A stretch of DNA of 13,635 nucleotides, from assembly GCA_002179805.1 (NCBI GenBank), contig NAVB01001553.1:1-13635 (forward strand). Direction: 5' to 3'. The position numbers and the translations under genes are program-made. Below, piece by piece: positions 1-8,472 of this stretch. How positions within the stretch are numbered: the stretch's first letter is position 1; each line of letters begins with the position of its first letter. This DNA is from Acanthamoeba lenticulata. Lineage: Eukaryota; Discosea; Longamoebia; Acanthamoebidae. The notes beneath the pieces were generated by a model, which saw only the letters and a program-made list of their open reading frames with translations, was not told the origin of the DNA and made no database searches.

Positions 1-82
1 TCTATTTAATCATTTTATGTTTTAAAGCCAATCATAATAATTATCCACAACAACAACCGCGCTGACACCGTGTGGCGAAAAG

Positions 83-1561
83 GTAACAAGCTGTTCGACC
101 TGCTCAACGAGAAGAAGCCGCTCGTGGCGCGCCAGAACGCCAAGCAGCAGGTCTGCGTCGTTGGGCTGACCGAGCGGCCCGTGTCCAACGCCGACGAGCT
201 GCTCGACCTCATCAGTGCGCCCCCCCCCTCCAATCTTTGCCTCCCTCCCACGCACGTGTTTCTCCATTCCCCGCTGTGGCTGCTCTGACGTTGCGAGGGG
301 ACAAACAGGCCGAGGCAACTCATCGCGGAGCACGTCGGCCACGGGCGTGCACGCCGAGTCGTCCCGCTCGCACGCCGTCCTCCAGGTTGGCCCCTTCTCT
401 TCCCCCCAACGCTTGAAAGCAAGCTTGCGCGGTTTTGGGGGGCAAGGACGCTGAGCTCCCCCGATGTGTGAGATCAGATCTCGCTGAAGAACGGGGAGGC
501 CAAGACGCGCGGAATGTTCTCCTTCATCGATCTCGCCGGCTCCGAGAAGGCCGGCGACACCAACGAAAACAGCCGCCAAACCCGGTCCGCCTGCTGCCCC
601 CCTTTACTGTTGTCCTCAAGCCTTCCCTCATCGTCGCTTTCGTTTTCTCTCCTTCGGTCGATTCTTTTGCTTTGGGCGATTGCAGGATTGAAGGCGCGGA
701 GATCAACAAGAGCCTCCTCGCCCTCAAGGAGTGCATCCGCGCGCTGGTGCGCCACTTCCCCTCGCCTCCTCCTCCTCCTCCTCATCTCCGTTTCCGCCAA
801 AGCCCCCTCCCCCCCATTGTCGCGGTGTTCGCTGAAGCAAGTGCGTGTGGGGGGACCGAAACAGGACCGATCGCAGAAGCACGCGCCGTTCCGGCAGTCG
901 ACCCTCACGCAGGTGCTCAAGGACTCGTTCATGGGGCCGCATTCCCGCACCATCATGATCGCCAGTACGCTCTCTCTCTCTCTCTCTCTTTCTCTCAACC
1001 TCGCCCGCCATTCCTTCCAGAGGGGCACCGGTTGTTGGCTGACCCACCGGCACACGCGCGCGCCAGACATTGCGCCAAACAGCGGCTACGCCGAGCACAC
1101 GCTCAACACCCTTCGCTACGCCGACCGGTGCCCCTCCGCCTCCTCTTCCTCCTCTTTCTTAGGCCTAGGTCGCTTGTTCGTGCGCGTCAGCTGATGCACC
1201 ACTGGGCGCGGAAGCGCGCATGTATAGAGTGCGGGAGCTGCGCGGGAACAACAATAGCGCGTCGTTCACGGCGCCCGCGGCGTCGCCGATGAAGCAGCCG
1301 CAGCGCTCGAGCGATGGCCTCGTGGCGGCGGCGTCTCCCGCCGTCGGCGATGGGGAGGCCAAGACGGACGCCGAGATCGTCCGGTGGCACCGGCACCATC
1401 TGTCCGAACTCGGTCGACTGGTGGACGAGGAGCTCAAGCTGCTCGAGGCCGTCGACCGGGGCGAGGTCAAGGGCCACGAGTACCGGATGGCCCTCGACGA
1501 CATCCTCATCGACGAGGCCATGCTCTTTGCCAACATGCCCAAGAACCTCGGCGCCCCTTGA
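83..1561 (+). CDS. Kinesin-13 family motor protein, 3' part (5' end outside window)
   Basis: Microtubule motor-domain protein of the kinesin-13 (MCAK/KIF2) type; known members depolymerise microtubule ends using ATP. Predicted exons are 83-214, 309-385, 478-584, 686-746, 865-964, 1067-1127 and 1228-1561. All join in phase and give about 290 residues. Visible in order: a KLFDLLNEKK strand, QQVCVVGL, SSRSHAVLQ (switch I), FSFIDLAGSEKAGDT (switch II), [43 protein letters not shown] and HTLNTLRYADRVREL. The [24 protein letters not shown] block and the RGN-S-RST element are typical of kinesin-13. The P-loop half of the motor must lie left of the window. After the motor comes a low-complexity linker and a short tail (HHLSELGRLVDEELKLLEAV..YRMALDDILIDEAM) matching the C-terminal coiled coil of kinesin-13s. 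Loop 11 reads SEKAGDT where SERGADT is usual. Family call is firm; the first exon border is less so. Confidence 0.9.
965..1000 (+). repeat. CT microsatellite in kinesin intron
   Basis: About ten CT units follow directly after the GTACG donor of the intron at 965-1066. This is a simple repeat and is not expected to encode anything. Confidence 0.85.
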
Positions 1562-1680
1562 GCATCATGCCCGCATGCAACATTTGCGCATTCCGAGGAG
1601 AAAAGAAAAGAAAAGAAAAAGGATTCATGACGACTTGACGCTCAACTGCTTTCGCGTCGCGGCCTGCGGCTGGCGCTGCT
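1562..1680. other. Convergent intergenic spacer with AAAAG repeat
   Basis: This 119 bp gap lies between the stop codons of the kinesin gene (+) and the glycosyltransferase-like gene (-). It contains three to four AAAAG units near 1601-1620. The 3' ends of both transcripts must lie in or overlap this space. I see no clear AATAAA signal for either. Confidence 0.6.
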
Positions 1681-3667
1681 CTAGCGCGAGGTCACGGGCC
1701 CATCCAACTTGCGGTAGTAGTCCCGCCACACCATCAGGTTCGCATGTCTGTTGTTGCCATAACACGTTGGTGAGGGAGAGGGAGAGGGAGAGGGAGAGGG
1801 AGAGAGGGGAAAGGCGGCCAATTCAACGTGGCCGGGAAAGGAAAAAGAGGAGAGGGACGGGTACCGGTCATACTGGTGCACGACGCAAGGAATGGTGCCG
1901 TCCTCGTTGCGCACCACAAGCACGCCATCCGGTCCCTGATGATGGCGAGAGTGAGCCCCGGGACACGACCTGCTTTCAGCAGTTGGGCAGAAGGGAGCAT
2001 ATGTGTGTATGTGTGTTTGTACCAACTCTGGGCTCACCGAGTCGAAGAGAGCCAACGTGGTCACCGGCGACTGGCCCTGGATAAGGCGCTCCATCTTCCC
2101 CTCCCAATCGTGGTGATGAAGCAGCCAGATGTGGATGGGCTGGTCATTGGTTTCCAGATCTGCCGGTCTAACAGATACGACGCCACCACCATCATCATCA
2201 TCAGACCGCAGGCGTCGTGAGAGCAGACCAAATGTACTTGAAGATAAATTCCGTGATGGCTGCGGTCATCGCCTCGAGGTAGTGGATCATCTGGTCAATA
2301 CTCCCATAACTTGTGCCGGAGCAGCTAATGAAGTCCTCTGCACATTTTGACATCCACCTGGTTAAGGCCTTCACGCGACTACTTTATCATCATCATCATC
2401 ATGATGGGGGGAGGGGGGCCTTGTCTCATACGTCCTACAACCGCGACTCCCTCATGTTTGTAGTGGCGACGGATCCACTCCGCATTCATCCAGTTGCTGC
2501 CGACCCGAAACCGAGTGTTCTCAATGACGGGGTAGTACTTATCCGCCAGCGGGCCTGCGCGAGACCTTGGGTCAGGACAGAGCAGAGGGTCTTGGGGGGC
2601 GCCCCGGGATGGCGCCCGTTCCAACGCACCAATGGACTTGTTCCACTGTCCCCAATCAAACGGGTCTTTCTGGAACAACACATCCCTCGTGTCGGTGATG
2701 AACACCTCTGGCGTAGTAGCGCAGTGCACGGCGTCAGGAAGGAAGACAACGCCACACAGCACACACAGCACACACAGCACACACAGCACACACAGCACAA
2801 GGGGGGCGTCGTTGCAACGACGTACCGGAATAGTTGGTGCGATGCGCACGGAGCCACAACAGCAGGACCGGGAACCTGTTGACGCGTCCAACTTGCGAAG
2901 ATGAGAATGTGCGCCCCTACTAGAACAACACTTGGGACCAGCGGCAAGCGCGGGAGTACCGCAGGAGCATGCTTGCGCTGAAGTTCGGCGTGCTCTCCAG
3001 GGGCGACGAGAGGGAGAACTCGTAGGCCGAGCTGTCGGGAAGGAAATACGGGTGGCTGTGCGTGACGCATTCCGTCTTCACGTTGTACTGCCTTGTGGGC
3101 ACACACACAGTTAAACGCTTGGCCCATCATGCAGCCCCCCCGCCAGATCTGCACGAGGCGTACTTGAACTTGTGCATCAGGGTTTGGTTGGCGCGGTCTT
3201 GCTCCTTGATGAAGAGTACGACGTCCCCCTGTGTGCCCAAGCTTGTCAGCAAGGCGAGCCGCAAGCGCGCAGCAGTTTGGCGTACGCACGGTGTAGCGCG
3301 CGGTGCGTCGCAGAGAGACCACGAATGGCTGCAGCTGGTCCCATGAGTACCCGGTACTCATGCCCAGCACGACTGGTCGCCGGGTGGCCGAGTGTTGCTC
3401 CTGTGGCCGCACCTTCTCGCTGACGCCAGCAGGATCTGGAGCTTCGGGGCGGTCCGGGGTGGTGCCGTTGCTTCTAGGTACGTCCTCAGAGACTTTGATT
3501 GGTGGTGGAGGTGTGTTTGGAGGCGGAGGAACTTCAGACCGCTCGTGGAAGTAGCCCACATAGTAGGAGGAGGTCGTGCTAATGTAATCAAGCTGAGAGA
3601 GGGCTCCGAATAAGGCCAGCGCCACAACAGCCAGCAACAGGGACGCAGATTTCGTCAATGCGGCCAT
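1681..3667 (-). CDS. Type II membrane glycosyltransferase-like protein (GT-A, DxD-like)
   Basis: Predicted nucleotide-sugar-dependent transferase anchored in the secretory pathway. Exons in transcript order: 3290-3667, 3164-3228, 2960-3091, 2826-2875, 2630-2707, 2432-2554, 2238-2337, 2038-2167, 1865-1935, 1681-1747. All phases agree and give 397 residues. An uncleaved signal anchor (LLLAVVALALFGAL, about 10-23) is followed by a Pro-rich stem (about 45-90). The catalytic-like domain begins at about 97 (VVLGMSTGYSWDQLQPFV), then TGDVVLFIKEQD, LRFPVLLLWLRAH and VFITDTRDVLFQKDPF (210-225; T-D-T-R-D is the probable metal/sugar site). Next come IENTRFRVGSNWMNAEWIRR, DFISCSGTSYGS and DQPIHIWLLHHHDW, ending in NEDGTIPCVVHQYDRH. 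This order of motifs resembles uncharacterised glycosyltransferase-like proteins of plants, algae and bacteria, recalled and not searched. The donor sugar is unknown. The 2555-2629 intron is optional, since skipping it keeps the frame. Confidence 0.8.
1772..1810. repeat. GGGAGA hexanucleotide repeat in intron
   Basis: Five to six near-perfect GGGAGA units lie in the last intron (1748-1864) of the glycosyltransferase-like gene. On the transcribed strand they form a CTCTCC pyrimidine tract upstream of the acceptor, so they may serve as its polypyrimidine tract. Confidence 0.8.
2753..2797. repeat. 9-bp minisatellite, five perfect copies
   Basis: The unit CACACAGCA is repeated five times without a mismatch. 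It lies inside the intron at 2708-2825 of the glycosyltransferase-like gene. Unspliced, the - strand reads as repeating Val-Leu-Cys, but the flanking coding motifs are in another frame, so it is intronic. Confidence 0.9.
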
Positions 3668-3934
3668 TAATCTTCAGACCTGGGCAGTTCAATCAATCGC
3701 GTTCCCTTGGAGAAAACATGGATACGCTAATTTGTCTTTTCATGTCCGCCAAAAGTGCATACTTCACGTTCCACAGCATTTCTTTTTTAACGCTGCCAAA
3801 AGGCGCTGTTGGCTTTGATGAACGTGCTGTGGTGTGCACTCTGCCAGGAAAGGGTGGCCTAAATGTGCTCAATCAACAACATTGCTCAAAGACAACACAG
3901 TCCTGGAAAGTAAATTTACCAAACAGAACGCCAA
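3668..3934. other. Intergenic spacer: USP 3' end and glycosyltransferase promoter
   Basis: This 267 bp gap lies between the USP stop codon (3937-3935) and the start codon of the glycosyltransferase-like gene (3667), both on the - strand. It is visibly more AT-rich than the flanking exons. It must hold the 3' processing site of one gene and the promoter of the next. I could not pick out a convincing TATA box or AATAAA. Confidence 0.5.
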
Positions 3935-6900
3935 TCAGCCCTGTTGGTGGCGCGTGAGGCTGATTCGCGGGCAGCGCCGGCAGAGCTCGAGGGCCACCTC
4001 GGCTGCCCTATCGCCCTCCACGTAGTGCACGCCATCAGCGACGCCGCTCTCGGCATTCCCCGCCATCATGTATCTGATCGCGGCGTAGGCCGACCCGTAG
4101 AGCTGGATGCTCACCATATGCTCGTAGCGCAGCCTGTATTTGTGGTGGAAGAGCAGGAGAGGAGGAGGAGGAGGAGGAAGAGCAGACACATCACAGCGCG
4201 TCAGGGTCTCCAAGGCCAAGAGGCAAAAAGGCACAGCTGGTGATCGCAAGACGTACGAGTCCTGGCAGACCTGGGTGGCGGGTTCAATGCGCAGCATCTC
4301 CTCTGCCGTCAGCCTGTACAACCAAGTTTGCCCTGATGTGTGCGATTGGTGCACAATTGGTGCACAAAAATTTTAGACAACACATAGTCGGCTGCAACGT
4401 AATGGAAGGGAGCGCGTACGACGATAGATCCAACTAGCGCGCTTGACTTCAATGTCCACATAGTCATGGTTGCCGTCATGCGGGTCGAGGAGGGTGAAGG
4501 AGCCGTCGAGCGACATCGAAGCCTTGTCCTCCTCATCGTCGACGTCTTCATCAGCGCCGTTTTGCTGCTGTTCCAGCATCGTGAACGAGTTGGAGAACGA
4601 ACGGGCGCGTCGCTTCTGTTCTTGCTCGTCCTGTTCTTCCTCCAGCCCCAGGTAGCCGTCGTCGCCATCGTCAAGACCATCGCCTTCGTCCTCGGCTTCA
4701 GCTTCGGCCTCATGGGGGCGGTGTGGGGACCTGCCACACACGACGTCGTGGTGGATGATCTCGACTTCATTCTCGTTGCCATCGACAAACTCCCACTCGC
4801 TATCCTCTTCCTCAGGCTCGTCACTCGGTGGCGGCGCTGTCACGACGCTCTGACGCAATGATGGACGTCTGACGAGGCGCCGGTTGCGAGGCTCGGTCTC
4901 CTCCTCCTCTTCCGACAGCGGTTCCGCACCATCGTTGTGCTCGTCGAGGTTCTTCCCGTAATCGGCCTGATCGGTTCCATCGCTTTCTGGCGTGCGCCTG
5001 ACGAACCAGCTCCCGTTCATGTCGTCCTTCTTCTCCTCTTCTTCCTCTTCTTCCAAAACCTCCTCCGCCTCTTGGTCGTCTTCCGAATCATGCTCGTTCT
5101 TGTTCTCATTCTCGTCCTGGTGGCCGTCCTCGCGATCGATGGGCTTCTCATGAGGCTCCTCCTTATTGCATTCTTCTTCTTCCTCGATAACGGCAAGGTG
5201 CACTTGCTCGGGATGGGACGGGGGCTGGGGCTGAGGTTGGGATTGAAGTTGGGATTGAGATTCGGTGATGCCGAGTTGGTCCACGACGAGGCGGGACGCA
5301 GCCAGGCGCTCTTGCTCGCGCTCCTTCTTCCACTGCTCCTCGCCCTGCAGGAGCATCTCCAAAATGCCGGCCTCGATCGTGCGCTTGAGTGCGTCCATGC
5401 CGTCGGCCAGAGGCTGTGGCCGCTTGAGGTCCACTGCGGGCGGAGCCAACGACGGCGCGGCGATGGAGGTAGTGGACTCGACGACTGGCACGATCTCCTT
5501 GGCCTTGCTTTCAGCATGCCCCAAGAGGACGTCATAAGCGGGAGCCGAGGGTTTGGGATCAGACTGCTCGGGCTGAGCGGTACTGCAGCACTCATCGTCC
5601 TCGACCTCGACCACCTCCTTCTTCTCGTAGAAGAGGACTGAAGGCTGCAGGTGGCCTCGCAGGCACCGCGCTAGGTTATCCACCCACCACGATCACAACA
5701 GATCACATTATCGTGAGCTAGAGAGGCCATAGAACAAGAGCGACAGCCACATGTACCTTTAACTGAAGCCCAGTCGGAGCCGACGGCATTGACCATCACG
5801 TCATCAAAGACATACCTGGAATTCCCCGCGTGAGCTGGGGAAGGCATTGGGTGGTGGGGGGGGGGGGTCAAGGAGAACAGACCACTGGTCGGTGGCAGCG
5901 CTCCGGAAGTAAGAGTTGTAGTGCTGGCCGTAGTAGCAGATCATGCCCCGCAGCTCGTATACGCACTTTACCCGCCGACGTCGCCCCTTTGTGTCGCCGC
6001 TGTTGGCATCGGTTGTGGTGGAGACGAGTCTATCGAACATGCCCGAGCCCAGGAGCGAGTCTTTAATCGTCGTCGACTGGTGTCCACCTCCAGCACAGGC
6101 GGTGTCCGACGCCCGTTGCTGCTTTTCCTTCTCTCTTTGAAGGTAGCGCCCGATGGCCGTGTTGGTGATGAAGATGTTGCTCATGTCGATCTGCATGGTG
6201 ATCATGTCCATCACCTCCTCGATCTCCTTCACCGGGGCACCGTCGGCCGAGGGCCACACCAACCTGCATCCCCAAGCCCGTCCTTGAGCATTGACGTCCT
6301 CTGAAGAAACGCCAATTGGGAGGGAGAGGCACCCCACGCTGAACACTTTAGGCAGGTAGAGGAGATGATGCTCGATCACGCACATCCGGTTACACCGATC
6401 CTGCACCATATAGCAACCATAGAAATGGCTGTTAATAAATAGAAACAGAACAACACGTGGGCATAAGGGGGGACGAACGGCATTGGGGCACCAGCGGCGA
6501 TCCTCCTGGGCGGCCTTCTGAAAAAACTGGCAGAAGGAGTAGTTCTCGCTGCCGGCCTTCTGTCGCGCTTCGCGCAGGGCGTAGGTGTAGGCGTAGGCCA
6601 CGAACAGGCCCGTCGCTTTGGGCTCTGGTGTCAGGGAGGGAGGGACGCGATGTCAACTCTCACGTGGCGTGGGTATGGAGGTTTCATTCAAGTGTGAAAG
6701 TGGGGAGGGAGGAAAGGGGCAGGAGATACCCGTGGTCGCAGCACAGGTGTCGCAGCGCAGGAGGTCCATGGTGCGCACACCGAACGTGTTGTGAACGAGG
6801 CATGGGCAGGCCTTCCGCTCGAGTTGGCCCGGATCGGCGTGCTTCTCCTGTTCCCCCCAACAATCACGTACGCGTTAGTCGACCGTCCTCTCTGTCACGA

Positions 6901-8073
6901 ACATGGACCACCACTAGGAAGAGTCCCCATTTTGAGAGAAACAGGAAGAAAGATACCTTCTGAGCGCGCTCGGTGTGATGCAGCCGATTGAGAATGGCCT
7001 CGAGGGCTTCCGCCGCGTCGTCGATCTGGTTCATCTGCGGTCGAGAACCCACACCAAAAATCGACGACGGGGTGTCAGCCATTCTTTGTTGCGACTACAG
7101 GCCTCGTGTGTGTGTGTGGGGCATGTGGTGTGGGCATGTGTACCTGAAATCGGGCCTCGTCCTTGTAGAGGGCGGCCAGCGCCTGACGCAGGACGGTGGG
7201 CGGGATGATGGACTGCTCCGAGAACTGATACTGGAGAAAGATGGTCTGCAGGGCGCAGTGTACGCAGCTCTGCCCGAGGCAGTGATGCTCGTGGCCCGCC
7301 GTTCCGCTCATGAATCGCTCACGGAAAGCTGCATGCAAGCGTCCGAGTCAGAGGCAAAATCCGCTTGAAGAGCGTCATGGTTGGCGGGTAAGTTGATCGT
7401 ACCGGGAAGATGCCACAAGGCCTGAATGACGACGTTTAAAAAACAGTTGTACTCGTTTTGGTTGTTCTCCAGGCCCTTCTCGCCGTCGGGAAGCTAGTGT
7501 ACAAGAAGAGTAACGCATGGAGTCAACAGGCGGGCCTGAAGAGCTGGGTCGTTGGGACTAAACGTACCGTCACGACGGGCTCCTTGCGCGGCGGCGTGTG
7601 CGGGGCGCTGGAGGCGCGACTGGTTAAATTCTGCTTCTGTGGTGGCAGTGCCTGTACGAGCCCTTGCTGCTGTTGCTGCCGGCCAGGTTTGGGCCCCTCG
7701 TAGACTTCATAGTCGGGGAAGACGCGGAGTACAGGCTGTGCTGGCGCTTCAGAAGAAGGCGGGGAGGACTGGCGCGAGCCGGCCTGTCATAACAAGCCAG
7801 CAGTTGAACGCGTCAAGAAGAGGGACTTGAGTTTTTGCGCAGGTGGCGAGGCGATACCGTTGCGGCGCGACGTGAGGGCGGGCTGGACCTGCACGCAGGT
7901 GGAGGGACCGCTCCTCCCTCGGAGCGTGCGATGGTACGGGGTGCAGGTCCTGGTGCAGCTGCTCCCTTGGCGGGCAGGGCTGCAGGGGACGTGGCTCGGC
8001 CAGGTGTGGGCGTGACTTTGCCTTTAGATGTGCGTGGCTTCGAGCCAAAAAGGGTAACACCGCGCATCATCAT
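3935..8073 (-). CDS. Ubiquitin-specific protease, USP53/USP54-like, with acidic tail
   Basis: Deubiquitinase-family protein. Exons in transcript order: 7858-8073, 7568-7783, 7403-7475, 7144-7328, 6957-7034, 6730-6847, 6479-6624, 6333-6400, 5883-6263, 5757-5815, 4435-5670, 4257-4332, 3935-4133. All phases close, giving 1016 residues. Residues 1-144 form a basic, Pro/Ser-rich disordered leader. The USP fold starts with GLENNQNEYNCFLNVVIQAL (145-164); Cys155 is the predicted nucleophile. It continues through CLGQSCVHCALQ, IDDAAEALEAILNRLH, cysteine pairs (CPC, CDTC), GMICYYGQHYNSYF (His481) and WYVFDDVMVNAVGSDWASV (Asp498/499), and ends RGHLQPSVLFYEKKE. These blocks match USP53/54 and plant UBP-like proteins better than canonical USPs. 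Residues about 560-620 hold a charged helix. About 640-920 is a Glu/Asp-rich tail with SWFVRR, EWEFVDG, SFTMLE and SFTLLDP islands. Residues 927-1016 form a short, probably folded, unrecognised C-terminal segment. Start: three tandem ATGs at 8073-8065; the first is taken. Confidence 0.88.
4345..4366. repeat. Perfect 11-bp tandem duplication in USP intron
   Basis: ATTGGTGCACA occurs twice back to back. It lies 12 bp inside the acceptor end of the predicted intron at 4333-4434 on the - strand, in the region where a branch point would be expected. Confidence 0.85.
5856..5867. repeat. Homopolymer G12 (C12 on transcribed strand)
   Basis: A run of twelve G lies inside the 67 bp USP intron at 5816-5882. 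Its length may be unreliable in sequencing, but it does not touch coding sequence. Confidence 0.8.
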
Positions 8074-8100
8074 CTGAATGATGTCCACTCAATCATTCAG
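8070..8100 (-). promoter_or_regulatory. Hairpin and 8-codon upstream ORF abutting the USP start
   Basis: On the - strand, CTGAATGAT (8100-8092) and ATCATTCAG (8082-8074) are perfect 9-bp complements around a 9-nt loop. The stem ends at the base before the first ATG (8073). An upstream ATG inside the first arm (8096) opens an 8-codon frame whose TGA (8072-8070) overlaps the first and second main ATGs. If transcribed, this could affect start choice. The transcription start is unknown, so a regulatory role is inference. Confidence 0.4.
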
Positions 8101-8472
8101 TTAATGTCCATTTTGCATCAAGGTCACAAAAAATTAGAAAACAAAGCGGCTGAACCTTGAATCCAAGATCAATTACTTTCTTGGATTGAGATCCTCAACC
8201 CTTACCCTTGCAGTGAGGTGGATGGGGTTTGGCTTTGCTTGTGGCTGCTTCGGCGGAATTTTCGGAAGCAGAAGGAAACCTGACTGAAAGCCTGCTCTTT
8301 CGGGCCGACCGCATTCCTAACAAAATTTTGCATTTTTGCTTCTACCACATGCTTGGCCGTAATGTACAACATGTTCACCATCCCTGTTCGTGTGCTGCGG
8401 ACCCCCTCCTTCTCTGCTCTCTGTCTCTCTCTCTCTCTCATTCTCCCTCTCCGTCGGTCAGCTTCTCCGCGC
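8074..8472. other. Intergenic region between HA-domain gene and USP gene
   Basis: 399 bp without a supported gene between two head-to-tail - strand genes. Next to the upstream gene's stop codon it holds a CT/GA microsatellite (about 8409-8440). In the middle it holds an 8-bp inverted repeat (AATCCAAG 8160-8167 and CTTGGATT 8180-8187). Beside the USP start is the 9-bp hairpin described separately. The stretch 8074-8190 is AT-rich and is the likely USP promoter and 5' UTR. The rest is probably the 3' UTR of the upstream gene. Confidence 0.5.

Noticed and set aside
1314..2084. 256-codon + strand frame crossing the end of the kinesin gene
   Set aside because: It overlaps the kinesin tail in another frame and continues across the convergent glycosyltransferase exons; it is Arg/Ser-rich with no recognisable domain.
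2753..2797. CRISPR-like or telomere-like array
   Set aside because: The 9-bp units are directly adjacent with no spacers, and the locus is a eukaryotic intron.
2379..2891. Single unspliced - strand frames carrying Val-Leu-Cys repeats next to glycosyltransferase motifs
   Set aside because: They read through introns with good GT..AG borders, and the flanking motifs need a different frame. The repeat is intronic.
4937..5641. A 234-codon + strand frame rich in Leu, Phe and Val that looks like a membrane protein
   Set aside because: It is the exact antisense of the Glu/Asp/Lys-rich USP tail; GAG/GAA codons read as CTC/TTC on the other strand. The - strand tail is joined in phase to a recognisable USP domain.
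8082..8088. USP start at an upstream GTG (8088)
   Set aside because: A eukaryotic nuclear gene is expected to start at ATG, and three ATG codons follow within 23 bases in the same frame.
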